From: Hymenobacter chitinivorans DSM 11115
GTDB lineage: Bacteria > Bacteroidota > Bacteroidia > Cytophagales > Hymenobacteraceae
Reading direction: 5' to 3'
Assembly (NCBI RefSeq): GCF_002797555.1
Contig: NZ_PGFA01000001.1
Span: 2,232,001-2,296,000, forward strand
DNA length: 64,000 nt
Shown here: positions 51,483-59,863 of the stretch, in pieces
How positions within the stretch are numbered: the stretch's first letter is position 1
Layout: every line of letters begins with the position of its first letter
Notes under the pieces: generated by a model
Database searches by the model: none
Seen by the model: only the letters and a program-made list of their open reading frames with translations
Told to the model about the DNA's origin: nothing
Position numbers and translations under genes: made by a program

Positions 51483-52460
51483 ATGTCTTTGCCACAGGAC
51501 GAATTCTCGCCCGCCGTGCTCGAGCAGCTGCGCCGTTTGCAGCAGAAGTACGCCGCCGACGGTCAGGATCTGGCAGGCTACCTCGAGGGCCTGTACTACG
51601 CCGACTACGTCAACTACTGGGACTATATCGAGCTCGATACGCTGCTTTCGCTGCAGCGGCCCCTGACCCAGATTCCCGACGAGCGAATCTTTATTATGTA
51701 CCACCAGATTACGGAGCTCTACTTCAAGCTCTGCCTCTGCGAGTACGAGCAGATCGGGCTCCTGCAGCAGCCCACCGTGGGCGAGCTGGTCTTGCGCCTG
51801 GGCCGCATCAACCGCTACTTCGAGAACCTGATTGACTCCTTCGACGTGATGGTCGACGGCATGGACAAAAACCAGTTTTTGCAGTTTCGCATGGCCCTGA
51901 TGCCCGCCTCGGGCTTTCAGAGCGTGCAGTACCGCATGATTGAAATTGCCTCCACCTCGCTCGACAACCTTTTAAACAAAGAGAAGCGTCGCCTGCTGGG
52001 CGAGGCCGCCGCCCACGACGAGCTAATGGGCTGCATCTACTGGAAAGCCGGGGCCACCATCGAAGAAACCGGCGCCAAAGCCCTGACACTTATTCAGTTC
52101 GAAGAAAAATACACCCAGCAGCTCAGCCAGCACGCGGCCCACTACCAGGACCGCAACGTGTGGACCGTGGTGCAGCGCCTGAGCCCGGAAGACCAGCAGC
52201 ACCCGCGCCTGCTACGCCAGCTCAAGCTGCTCGACACGAACGTCAACGTCAACTGGCCCCTGATGCACTTTAAGTCGGCGGTGCGCTACCTGGAGCGCGA
52301 CCCCACGGCCCTGGCCGCCACGGGGGGCACCAACTGGAAGAAGTACCTGCCTCCCAAGTTCCAGAAGCGCATCTTCTACCCCCAGCTCTGGACCAGTCAG
52401 GAGCTGGAAGACTGGGGCAAAAACTGGGTGGAAAGCATTCTGGAAGAAGCCCGCTCGTAA
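51483..52460 (+). CDS. kynA: Tryptophan 2,3-dioxygenase
   Basis: 325 residues from MSLPQDEFSPAVLEQLRRLQ. It opens the indole ring of L-tryptophan to N-formylkynurenine, the first step of the kynurenine pathway. The haem pocket motif MYHQITELYFKL contains His74, followed by FRMALMPASGFQSVQYR and NWPLMHFKSAVRYL. The length is slightly longer than many bacterial forms, matching Bacteroidota members. No other kynurenine pathway gene is adjacent. Strong terminator downstream. Confidence 0.95.
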   Translation: MSLPQDEFSPAVLEQLRRLQQKYAADGQDLAGYLEGLYYADYVNYWDYIELDTLLSLQRPLTQIPDERIFIMYHQITELYFKLCLCEYEQIGLLQQPTVGELVLRLGRINRYFENLIDSFDVMVDGMDKNQFLQFRMALMPASGFQSVQYRMIEIASTSLDNLLNKEKRRLLGEAAAHDELMGCIYWKAGATIEETGAKALTLIQFEEKYTQQLSQHAAHYQDRNVWTVVQRLSPEDQQHPRLLRQLKLLDTNVNVNWPLMHFKSAVRYLERDPTALAATGGTNWKKYLPPKFQKRIFYPQLWTSQELEDWGKNWVESILEEARS

Positions 52461-52476
52461 TTTGACTCACTAATCT

Positions 52477-52510
52477 AGCCCCCGGCTTCTACGGTCGGGG
52501 GCTTTTTTTT
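52477..52510 (+). terminator. Rho-independent terminator
   Basis: A perfect 8-bp stem (AGCCCCCG / CGGGGGCT, arms 52477-52484 and 52496-52503), 11-nt loop and eight T. It ends the tryptophan dioxygenase gene. Confidence 0.92.
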
Positions 52511-52570
52511 GGTGCTGCACGCAATTGCCCGGCGGGCTAGTCGCGCGGCTTGGTTAACGGCAACTTACCG

Positions 52571-53284
52571 ATGCGCTGGACGCTTTATGTATTGCTTGGG
52601 CTAAGCAGCGCCTGTCAGCCGACGGAGTTTCGCGCCTGCCCGAACCTGCAGACGGACCCGACCAAGCAGCTGTATCAGGACGTTGTGACCGAGCTGATTG
52701 AACACGGCTTAGACCACGCGTATTTACCGGAGCAGCAGCAACAGGTGCTCTGGCAGCACTTGGCGACGGTAGACCACCCGGTGCCGACGGCCACCGATAC
52801 GGCCTGGCATCAGGAGCAGGAAGCCCGCTTCCAGAACCAGCTTTTCCAGGACACGGCCCACTTTCAGACCTTTTACCTGAATACGACCTACGAAAAGGGA
52901 CCCGTGCTGGCCGATCTGCCGGCTCAGCTCTCCACCCTACCGCCTAGTTCCAGGGTGGCCGGGTTGCTGCGCTCTTTTGCGGCTCTGTCCCAACAAGCCG
53001 TGGCCGATAGTTTGCGGCACTTACAACGCCGTCTGCAGGCCGCGGACTTTCAACTCTGCACGGCGACCCTGCGGGCGGCGGAACCAGCTCCAGCTTTTGG
53101 GCACTCACCGGGCAGAGGCACGTTGAGCTTATCCAAGGTCGTATTCAACGCCCGCCGCGACCAGGCGCTCCTGGCGTATGGGTGGACGTGTGGACCGCGG
53201 TGCGGGTTTGGGGAAGTGCTCTGGGTTGAAAAAACCAAGGGCCGCTGGCGCATCAGGCAGGCCGAAATGACCTGGATTTCCTAG
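52571..53284 (+). CDS. Hypothetical lipoprotein
   Basis: 237 residues from MRWTLYVLLGLSSACQPTEF, with lipobox LSSAC and Cys15 as the expected lipidation site; a start seven codons upstream is possible. The mature protein is Gln- and His-rich and helical in its first two thirds (ELIEHGLDHAYLPEQQQQVL). It ends with a beta-rich section containing ALLAYGWTCGPRCGFGEVLW with two Cys residues. No family is recognised. It is followed after about 240 nt by the TPR gene on the same strand. Confidence 0.7.
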   Translation: MRWTLYVLLGLSSACQPTEFRACPNLQTDPTKQLYQDVVTELIEHGLDHAYLPEQQQQVLWQHLATVDHPVPTATDTAWHQEQEARFQNQLFQDTAHFQTFYLNTTYEKGPVLADLPAQLSTLPPSSRVAGLLRSFAALSQQAVADSLRHLQRRLQAADFQLCTATLRAAEPAPAFGHSPGRGTLSLSKVVFNARRDQALLAYGWTCGPRCGFGEVLWVEKTKGRWRIRQAEMTWIS

Positions 53285-53528
53285 CTTGAGCAGTAAGCAT
53301 CCGCTACTGGCCGCTTGAGCTTCAGAAGTTCAATTCACGGAAGTTTTCTTACACTCCCGGAGCTTGTTTGCCTTGCCAATAAGCCAGCCGAAGCGGCTGA
53401 TTCCTTGGTTCCGGGCGCAGGTGGCGCTTTGTAGCTACCGGCCGGAACGAGCTTGGGCTGCCCGCAAGCATCTTGTAGAGCCGGAAAACGTAGTAGGCGG
53501 ATATTCTCCTTCTGCTGACGCGCTTGTT

Positions 53529-54482
53529 ATGCCCAAAACGATACTCTTGCTGCTGCTCCTGTGCCTGGGTGCCGGCCCCCTCAGCTGGGCCCAGCGCGAC
53601 GCCGAGCAGCCTCGCTACGCCGGGCGGCCCCAAACGGCGGCCCAGCGCCAGGCCGACCAGGAGTTTGTAACCCAGGCCCTGCAGCAGTACAAAACCCGGG
53701 CGGCGGCCTCCGAAACCTACGTGGACGAGGGCTGGACGGCATTTTACCAGGAAAAATACTCCCAGGCCCTGCAAAGCTACAACCGGGCCTGGCTGCTCGA
53801 CTCGGCCAGCGCCAACGTCTTTTACGGCTTCAGCGCCTACCTGACCAAGCGTGGCACCCCGGCCGCCGCGGCGCGGTACTTTGCCCTGGCCCAGCAGCGC
53901 GACCCGCAGCGCCTTGGGGCCCGCACCTACTACGTACGTCTGGCCGACCTGCAGGAAAAGCTCGGCGACCGGGCCGGCGTGCTGGACTCCTACCAGGAAA
54001 TTATCAAACTGGACCCGGGCAACGCCACGGCCTACCGCGTGCTGGGCACCACCTACGCCGCCATGCAGGACAGCGCCCGGGCACGCCAGCACTTGCGGAA
54101 AGCTTTGAGTCTGAACCCGGCCGACTCGGCTACCTACTTCGGGCTGGGGCAGCTGGCCTACGCCCGTCAGGACTACGCCCGGGCCGTGGCCACCTACAGC
54201 CAGGCGCTGCGCCTGAACCCGCGCTACCTCGATGCCTACGCTGCCCGGGGCCTGGCCTACGAGCAGCAGGGCCAGCTGCCCCAGGCCGTGGCCGATTACA
54301 GCAAGTGCCTGGAAATGGCGGAATTCGTGGATAAAGGCCAGTTTTACCGCATGCTGGGCGTGGTGCAGATCAAGCTGGAAGACCCCAGCGCCTGCGAGTC
54401 GCTGCGCCAGGCCCTGCGCTGGGGCGACGCGGCCGTGGGCGAAAAGGAGCTCAAGCGTATCCTGAAGGAGCACTGCCGCTAA
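53529..54482 (+). CDS. TPR-repeat periplasmic protein
   Basis: 317 residues from MPKTILLLLLLCLGAGPLSW, with signal peptide cleaved near SWA-Q. From about residue 70 the protein is a series of tetratricopeptide repeats: EKYSQALQSYNRAWLLDSAS, DRAGVLDSYQEIIKLDPGNA, DSARARQHLRKALSLNPADS, DYARAVATYSQALRLNPRYL and QLPQAVADYSKCLEMAEFVD. It is a protein-interaction scaffold, expected in the periplasm. Partner unknown. Another small gene follows 85 nt downstream on the same strand. Confidence 0.92.
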   Translation: MPKTILLLLLLCLGAGPLSWAQRDAEQPRYAGRPQTAAQRQADQEFVTQALQQYKTRAAASETYVDEGWTAFYQEKYSQALQSYNRAWLLDSASANVFYGFSAYLTKRGTPAAAARYFALAQQRDPQRLGARTYYVRLADLQEKLGDRAGVLDSYQEIIKLDPGNATAYRVLGTTYAAMQDSARARQHLRKALSLNPADSATYFGLGQLAYARQDYARAVATYSQALRLNPRYLDAYAARGLAYEQQGQLPQAVADYSKCLEMAEFVDKGQFYRMLGVVQIKLEDPSACESLRQALRWGDAAVGEKELKRILKEHCR

Positions 54483-54567
54483 GCCCAGCGGTGGCGGGCA
54501 GTTCCGCAACCCCGGCCCGGCGGCCTAGCGTATGCCTTCCGGAACCGCCTTTCCCTCGGCCTGCACT

Positions 54568-54840
54568 ATGGACGCCACCGACCGCAAAATCATTGATACT
54601 TCCCTGGAGCAGTTGCGCACCCTGCACCAGAACATTAGCCCGCTCTGGCCCGCCGATACTCTGGCCGCCTTTTACTACGAGGTACTCAGCGGCAGCATGG
54701 CCCGCTACGGCCCCGAGGTAGCCCAGGCCATCAGCGCCATTCTGAGCGAGAAATTTGACAACGCCAGCAAGGCCCACGCCAGCCTGGGGCAGCTGGGCAT
54801 GAACGGTCAGGCAGATTCAGGCACTACTTCCCCAACCTGA
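54568..54840 (+). CDS. Hypothetical protein, 90 residues
   Basis: Starts MDATDRKIIDTSLEQLRTLH (an ATG 12 codons upstream is possible) and is helical throughout: DTLAAFYYEVLSGSMARYGP and EVAQAISAILSEKFDNASKA. No signal, membrane segment or known family. It is read after the TPR gene and may share its transcript. Weak but plausible coding potential. Confidence 0.6.
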   Translation: MDATDRKIIDTSLEQLRTLHQNISPLWPADTLAAFYYEVLSGSMARYGPEVAQAISAILSEKFDNASKAHASLGQLGMNGQADSGTTSPT

Positions 54841-54961
54841 TTCGGGTAGGTGCTACCGGGTGGCACGCCGTAATTAGTGGGGCCCGGCGCCTGAGGCAAT
54901 AGGTTATTTCGACCGGGGGGCGTTTCTTCGGGGTATTATTACGCCCTTCTCCCCGATACCT

Positions 54962-55789
54962 ATGCCCCGTTTATTGAGCTATATCTTCCTGCTACTGTCG
55001 GGGTTTGCGGGCATGGCCCAGAACAAACCCGGCCCTTTGGTTTCAGTGGAGGATGTGAAATATAAGGATGGCAGCACGGTACTAGTAGCTACAAACCGGG
55101 GATTTGCGCCCTGTACTATCTTTCTGGAAGCCGAGTTGCTGCACATGACCAGCGACGTAGCCCTGCCCGCTAAAATAGTGGTGTTTCCTTCCCCCAAGCC
55201 GCAGGTTATTGCGCACTTCACCCCGCAAGAGCAGTACCTGACCCGCACGTATACTTACTGGTACGGGGCACAGTTGGGCATTTGCAACGGCAAGAAGCCG
55301 GACACCACCTTCATTTATCGGTTGCCTTTACCAACGGGCACGACCAGCACCATTCTGCAAGCCAGGACCGTCGACTCCACCTACAGTAAGCCTTGGAGTC
55401 ATGCGGTTATATTCAGGCTGCCCGAAAATACCCCCGTGTGCGCGGCCCGGGCCGGAGTTGTAACCGATGTGCGCCAGGATTCCGATAAATCTGGGGGCCG
55501 GGGCCGCCGGTATGATGCCAATATGATAGTGGTATTTCACGACGACGGGACCTACGCCGTTTACACGCACTTTCGGCAGAACGGTGCGGCCGTGCAGGCC
55601 GGGCAGCGCGTCAACGAGGGCGACGTACTCGGCTTTTCCGGTAACACCGGTTGGGTAAAAGAGCCCTGCTTAGGGTTTAACGTGCAATACAGCGCCGAGC
55701 CTGACCCGCGGATGGTGCCAACCTTGTTTCAAACGACGACAAGCCCCGGCCTCTACCTGAAAACGGGCCAGACGGTCACTACGCCCTAA
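54962..55789 (+). CDS. M23-like peptidase domain protein, probably non-catalytic
   Basis: 275 residues with signal peptide MPRLLSYIFLLLSGFAGMAQ. The C-terminal half has the fold pattern of M23 (LytM) peptidases: VCAARAGVVTDVRQDSDKSG, YDANMIVVFHDDGTYAVYTH and VNEGDVLGFSGNTGWVKEPC. However, the zinc ligands are missing: the HxxxxD site before the sheet is absent and the HLHFE motif reads CLGFNVQYS. Only the YTH His remains. Such degenerate M23 domains act as regulators of cell wall enzymes or as binding modules. It ends tail-to-tail with the MHS transporter (4-nt overlap). Confidence 0.85.
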   Translation: MPRLLSYIFLLLSGFAGMAQNKPGPLVSVEDVKYKDGSTVLVATNRGFAPCTIFLEAELLHMTSDVALPAKIVVFPSPKPQVIAHFTPQEQYLTRTYTYWYGAQLGICNGKKPDTTFIYRLPLPTGTTSTILQARTVDSTYSKPWSHAVIFRLPENTPVCAARAGVVTDVRQDSDKSGGRGRRYDANMIVVFHDDGTYAVYTHFRQNGAAVQAGQRVNEGDVLGFSGNTGWVKEPCLGFNVQYSAEPDPRMVPTLFQTTTSPGLYLKTGQTVTTP

Positions 55790-57105
55790 CCCACTCCGGC
55801 TTCCATGCGGCCCGCTTTCTGGGTGTCGGGCATGCGCCAGTACACCAGCAACGACAGGGCGGCGCAGAAGGTCACGTACCAGTAAAACCAGGTTTCGACG
55901 CCCCACTGCTTGGCCTGCAGGGCCACGTACTCGGCCGAGCCGCCGAAGATGGCCACCGTCAGGGCGTAGGGCAAGCCCACGCCCAGGGCCCGGATGGCCG
56001 TCGGGAACAACTCGGCCTTCACCACGGCATTAATCGAAGTGTAGCCGCTCATCATCAGCATGGCCACGGCCAGCAGCCCCAGGGCGGCCCACTCCGAGGG
56101 GGCCCGGCCCAGCAGGGTGAGCAGCGGCACGGTACCCAGCGTGGCCCCGACGCCGAAAAACAGCAGCACCGGCCGCCGCCCCACCCGATCCGACAAGGCC
56201 CCGAACAAGGGCTGCAGCACCAGGGCAATGGCCAGCGTGACGAAGGAAATCCAGGAAGCCTGGGCCTTGCTGAAACCGGCCGTATTGACCAGAAATTTCT
56301 GGGCGTAGGTCGTAAAGGTGTAAAACACGATGGTACCGCCCAGGGTGAGGCCCACCACGGTCAGGATTTCCTTGGGGTAGCGCAGCAGCAGCGCCAGCTT
56401 ACCCGGCTCCTGCTGGGTGGGGGCCGTTTGCTCCTGCTTCACGAACGAGTCGGTTTCGTCCATGTGCCGCCGCAGATACAACGCTACCAGCGCCGCCGCG
56501 GCCCCGATGACGAACGGCACCCGCCAGCCCCAGGTGTACATCTGCGCCTCGCTCAGGCTCCGCTGCAACACCAGCTGGACCGATAAGGCCAGCAGCTGCC
56601 CGCCCAGCAAGGTCACGTACTGGAAGCTGGAGAAAAAGCCCCGGTTCCGGGCGTCGGCCATTTCGCTCAGGTAGGTGGCCGAGGTGCCGTACTCGCCACC
56701 CACGCTCAGGCCCTGCAGCAGGCGGGCCAGCACGAGCAGCACCGGCGCGGCCACCCCAATCTGCCCGTAGCCCGGCGTGAGGGCAATCAGCAACGAGCCC
56801 CCGCACATAAGCAGCACCGACACCACCAGGGCCGCTTTGCGGCCGTGCCGGTCGGCGTAGGTGCCCATGAGCCAGCCGCCCAAAGGCCGCATCAGAAAGC
56901 CCACGGCAAAGACGGCGGCCGAGTTGAGCAACTGGGCCGTCAGGTTGCCTTGGGGAAAAAACGCCGGGGCGAAATACAGGGAAAAAGCCGAGTACACGTA
57001 CCAATCGTACCACTCCACCAAATTGCCAATGGAGCCGCTGACGATGGATTTGATGCGGGAAGCCATGCTACGCGCGGGCGGCGCACCGGGAAGGAAAGCA
57101 GACAT
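55786..57105 (-). CDS. MHS-family MFS transporter
   Basis: 439 residues from MSAFLPGAPPARSMASRIKS (an internal ATG at 57066 is also possible; longer starts are unlikely). Twelve membrane helices. The blocks NLVEWYDWYVYSAFSLYFAP, MRPLGGWLMGTYADRHGRKA and QGLSVGGEYGTSATYLSEMA are typical of the metabolite:H+ symporter (MHS) branch, which includes alpha-ketoglutarate, proline/betaine and shikimate carriers. The exact substrate cannot be told. It is divergent from the riboswitch and thioesterase unit. Confidence 0.93.
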   Translation of the reverse strand: MSAFLPGAPPARSMASRIKSIVSGSIGNLVEWYDWYVYSAFSLYFAPAFFPQGNLTAQLLNSAAVFAVGFLMRPLGGWLMGTYADRHGRKAALVVSVLLMCGGSLLIALTPGYGQIGVAAPVLLVLARLLQGLSVGGEYGTSATYLSEMADARNRGFFSSFQYVTLLGGQLLALSVQLVLQRSLSEAQMYTWGWRVPFVIGAAAALVALYLRRHMDETDSFVKQEQTAPTQQEPGKLALLLRYPKEILTVVGLTLGGTIVFYTFTTYAQKFLVNTAGFSKAQASWISFVTLAIALVLQPLFGALSDRVGRRPVLLFFGVGATLGTVPLLTLLGRAPSEWAALGLLAVAMLMMSGYTSINAVVKAELFPTAIRALGVGLPYALTVAIFGGSAEYVALQAKQWGVETWFYWYVTFCAALSLLVYWRMPDTQKAGRMEAGVG

Positions 57106-57186
57106 AGAAAGCGGAAATTCAGCCGGGCCAACCGGGCAAAAACGACCGGTGGCAGCCGCCAAGGTAGCGGGCCCGGTCCAAACTCC

Positions 57187-57194
57187 TACCTTTG
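57187..57194 (+). promoter_or_regulatory. Bacteroidota -7 promoter element (TACCTTTG)
   Basis: An exact TAnnTTTG match on the plus strand, placed 38 nt upstream of the cobalamin riboswitch. It is the likely promoter of the riboswitch leader. Confidence 0.65.
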
Positions 57195-57231
57195 CCGGCG
57201 TTGTTCTTGGTTTGATTTCAATCAGACGGCC

Positions 57232-57406
57232 GCAAGGTTTCCGGGTAATACCGGAATTAATAGGGAACCGGGTGCGAATCCCGGACAGACGCGCTACTGT
57301 AAGTACCGAGTTGGTTTTCACCCCCAAATCCCGCCCATTGAGCCGGCCTGCGGGCCCGCTTGAGAAGGGCCGTGAAAACTGGTATAAGTCAGGAGACCTG
57401 CCTTGC
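57232..57406 (+). promoter_or_regulatory. Cobalamin (B12) riboswitch
   Basis: The aptamer core is present in order: GGGAACCGGGTGCGAATCCC at 57263-57282, then GGACAGACGCGCTACTGTAA, a variable arm, and the B12-box-like end AGTCAGGAGACCTGCC at 57388-57403. The outer P1 stem closes as GCAAGG (57232-57237) with CCTTGC (57401-57406). It binds adenosyl- or methylcobalamin and normally lowers expression of the downstream gene. The downstream gene is an acyl-CoA thioesterase 190 nt away, an unusual target. Confidence 0.95.
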
Positions 57407-57502
57407 GCCGCGTGGATAAGACGGCCCTCGCGCTATGGGGCTCTTGTTGGGTGCTGAAGGAATTCGGGCGGTGGGCCGGGCCGTTTTGCTGCGCCCGCCG
57501 GC

Positions 57503-57520
57503 GCCGGGTTCCGGCTTTTT
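57503..57520 (+). terminator. Possible expression-platform terminator of the riboswitch
   Basis: GCCGG / CCGGC (arms 57503-57507 and 57511-57515) with a 3-nt loop is followed by five T. It lies between the aptamer and the thioesterase start, so it could be the OFF-state terminator. GC-rich surroundings allow competing pairings. Confidence 0.45.
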
Positions 57521-57596
57521 CTCGACGGGGCTTGTTGGCGGGTGGGCGGTTTGAAACCAGCCGCAGGACGTTTCTTTCCCTCTTTTTCCCAGTTCC

Positions 57597-58004
57597 ATGC
57601 TCACGCTCGACGAGAAAATTGCCCGCGCCGAAACGCGTATTTTCAAAGCGGTATTTCCCAACACCACCAACCACTACGATACGCTCTTCGGCGGGGCCAC
57701 CCTGCACATGATGGATGAAGTGGCCTTTATCTGCGCCACCCGCTTTTCCCGCCTCAAGATGGTCACCGTGTCCTCCGACAAGGTCGACTTTACCCACCCC
57801 ATTCCCGGTGGCACGTTGGTGGAGCTCATCGGCAACGTGGTGCGCGTGGGCAACACCAGCCTGCAGGTGCGCGTGGACCTGTTCGTGGAGCAGATGTACT
57901 CCGAGGAGCGCACCAAAGCCGTAACCGGCACGTTCACCTTCGTGGCCATCGACAACGAAAAGCGCCCGGTCCGCATCCTGTCCGAGGCCGCTACGACGGA
58001 GTAG
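57597..58004 (+). CDS. Acyl-CoA thioesterase (hotdog fold, YciA-like)
   Basis: 135 residues from MLTLDEKIARAETRIFKAVF. Family blocks are NHYDTLFGGATLHMMDEVAF, VSSDKVDFTHPIPGGTLVEL and a closing GTFTFVAIDNEKRPVRI. The active site Asp is in MMDEVAF, as in YciA/acot hotdog enzymes. It hydrolyses acyl-CoA esters in the cytosol. It is the first gene after the cobalamin riboswitch; a link to B12-dependent methylmalonyl-CoA metabolism is possible but unproved. Confidence 0.94.
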   Translation: MLTLDEKIARAETRIFKAVFPNTTNHYDTLFGGATLHMMDEVAFICATRFSRLKMVTVSSDKVDFTHPIPGGTLVELIGNVVRVGNTSLQVRVDLFVEQMYSEERTKAVTGTFTFVAIDNEKRPVRILSEAATTE

Positions 58005-58017
58005 GCTACCCCACCGC

Positions 58018-58190
58018 CTGTCCTCCTGAGCTTTTGCGCAGGACCTTCCTCACCTACCCCACGGCAGGCAGTACCAACGTGACAAAATCCCTTTGCCATC
58101 CACTGGTAGAGGGATTTTTGCATTTACCGGGGTTGGGCAGGACGTGAAGGAAGGTCCCGCGCTTTGCGGACGTCAGATGAAGGAGGACAG
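58018..58190. repeat. REP/BIME-like element: imperfect inverted repeat around a hairpin
   Basis: Arms 58018-58053 (CTGTCCTCCTGAGC ... GGACCTTCCTCAC) and 58144-58190 (GTGAAGGAAGGTCC ... GGAGGACAG) are inverted copies with a few differences. Between them sits the terminator hairpin at 58084-58119. I recall the left-arm wording as a common dispersed repeat in Hymenobacter-type genomes. Confidence 0.75.
58084..58119 (+). terminator. Rho-independent terminator
   Basis: A perfect 9-bp stem (AAAATCCCT / AGGGATTTT, arms 58084-58092 and 58110-58118) with a 17-nt loop and a T-run. It ends the thioesterase gene. Confidence 0.82.
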
Positions 58191-58226
58191 CCGAATTAAA
58201 CGCCGGGTTTATCTGTTTTCCCTGGG

Positions 58227-58234
58227 TATCTTTG
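58227..58234 (+). promoter_or_regulatory. Bacteroidota -7 promoter element (TATCTTTG)
   Basis: An exact TAnnTTTG match, 54 nt before the start codon of the FAD-dependent oxidoreductase gene. The -33 region is AT-rich (TTTATC) but has no exact TTTG. Confidence 0.7.
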
Positions 58235-58288
58235 CAGTCCAAAAACACCTTTTGCTTAGGTCTAAAGGCTAAACACCTTTCACCCCTT

Positions 58289-59863
58289 ATGTCCGAAAAA
58301 CAAGAAATTGAGGCCCTGCTTCCCCCGGAAGTGGCCTACGACGAGTACGCGCGCTACCGCGCCCTGCTAGCCGCCGCCGGCCTGCAGCCCGGCCAGGCCG
58401 ACTTCGTGCACCTGCGCAAGCGCAGCATCGACGCCCGCGGCCGGCAGCCCCTGGTGCGCCTGCGGGCCGACATCTGGCGCTCAGCTCCGCCCACGGACTT
58501 GTTCGGCCCCTGGTTTCAGTACCCCGATATCAGCCGGGCGCGCCGCTCGGTGCTGATTGTGGGCGCGGGTCCGGCCGGCTTGTTTGCCGCCCTGCGGGCC
58601 ATTGAGCTGGGTATCCGACCCATCGTACTGGAGCGGGGCAAGGACGTGCGCACCCGCCGCCGCGACCTGGCGGCCCTCAACAAGGAGCACGTCGTGAATC
58701 CCGACTCCAACTACTGCTTCGGCGAAGGCGGGGCCGGCACGTATTCCGACGGCAAGCTCTACACCCGCTCTACCAAGCGCGGCGACATTCAGCGCATCCT
58801 CAAGCTGCTCGTGCAGCACGGGGCCACGCCCGAAATCATGGTCGACGCCCACCCCCACATCGGTACCAACAAGCTGCCCGGCGTGGTGGCGGCCCTGCGC
58901 GAATCCATCCGGCAGGCCGGCGGCGAAGTGCGCTTCGACACCCGCGTCACGGACCTGATTCTGGCCGGCACTCACCTGCGCGGCGTAGTGACGGCCGCCG
59001 GCGAGGCCCTGGAAGCCGACGCCGTGATTCTGGCCACCGGCCACTCGGCCCGGGATATTTACGAGCTGCTGCACCGCCGCGGGGTCCGCATCGAGGCCAA
59101 GCCCTTTGCGCTGGGCGTGCGTGTGGAGCACCAGCAGGAGCTTATCGACCAGGCCCAGTACCGCCGCGCCGACCGGGGTCCGCTGCCAGCGGCATCCTAC
59201 TCCTTGGTGCACCAAACTCAGTGGCAGGGCCAGCAGCGGGGCGTGTTTTCGTTTTGCATGTGCCCCGGCGGCTTTATCGTGCCCGCTGCCACCGCGCCCG
59301 GCGAAGTAGTGGTGAACGGCATGAGCCCCAGCCGCCGCGACTCCCGCTTCGCCAACTCCGGCATCGTGACGGCCATTGAGCTCGAAGACATGGACCTGCA
59401 GCGCTACGGCGCCCTGGCTGGCCTGCAGCTGCAGCAGCAAATCGAGCAGCGGGCCTGCCAGCTGGCCGGCAACACCCAGCTGGCCCCGGCCCAGCGCCTG
59501 GGCGACTTTCTCAAGGGCAAAGTCTCGGCCGAGCTGCTCGACACCTCCTACCAGCCCGGCCTGGTCTCGGTCAATATGGAGCAGGTGCTGGGCCAAGGCC
59601 TGACGGCGCGGCTGCGGCAGGGCTTCGAGAACTTTGGCCGCAAGATTCCGGGCTACGCCACCAACGCGGCCCAAATCGTGGGCGTGGAAAGCCGCACCTC
59701 GGCCCCGGTGCGCATCCCCCGCGACCCGGCCACGCTGCAGCACCCCGAAACCACGGGCCTGTTTCCCTGCGGAGAAGGAGCCGGCTACGCGGGCGGCATC
59801 GTATCGGCGGCCATGGATGGGGAGCGGTGCGCCGAAGCCGTAGCGGCCCTGGTTCGTGGGTAG
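58289..59863 (+). CDS. FAD-dependent oxidoreductase
   Basis: 524 residues from MSEKQEIEALLPPEVAYDEY. A N-terminal helical domain of about 80 residues precedes the FAD-binding Rossmann fold VLIVGAGPAGLFAALRAIEL (GxGxxG). Conserved blocks are FGEGGAGTYSDGKLYTRSTK, ADAVILATGHSARDIYELLH, SFCMCPGGFIVPAATAPGEV and a C-terminal GLFPCGEGAGYAGGIVSAAM-DGERCAEAVA. This is the family of uncharacterised FAD dehydrogenases distantly related to HI0933/geranylgeranyl reductase-like proteins. Substrate unknown. Cytosolic. It has its own promoter and a microsatellite starts right after its stop. Confidence 0.93.
   Translation: MSEKQEIEALLPPEVAYDEYARYRALLAAAGLQPGQADFVHLRKRSIDARGRQPLVRLRADIWRSAPPTDLFGPWFQYPDISRARRSVLIVGAGPAGLFAALRAIELGIRPIVLERGKDVRTRRRDLAALNKEHVVNPDSNYCFGEGGAGTYSDGKLYTRSTKRGDIQRILKLLVQHGATPEIMVDAHPHIGTNKLPGVVAALRESIRQAGGEVRFDTRVTDLILAGTHLRGVVTAAGEALEADAVILATGHSARDIYELLHRRGVRIEAKPFALGVRVEHQQELIDQAQYRRADRGPLPAASYSLVHQTQWQGQQRGVFSFCMCPGGFIVPAATAPGEVVVNGMSPSRRDSRFANSGIVTAIELEDMDLQRYGALAGLQLQQQIEQRACQLAGNTQLAPAQRLGDFLKGKVSAELLDTSYQPGLVSVNMEQVLGQGLTARLRQGFENFGRKIPGYATNAAQIVGVESRTSAPVRIPRDPATLQHPETTGLFPCGEGAGYAGGIVSAAMDGERCAEAVAALVRG

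Noticed and set aside
53364..53528. Longer N terminus for the TPR protein
   Set aside because: The extra residues have no coherent composition, whereas the downstream ATG at 53529 is followed by a perfect signal peptide.
57403..57711. 102-codon plus frame starting inside the riboswitch end
   Set aside because: Arg/Pro/Cys-rich, overlaps the thioesterase in another frame and crosses the possible expression-platform terminator.
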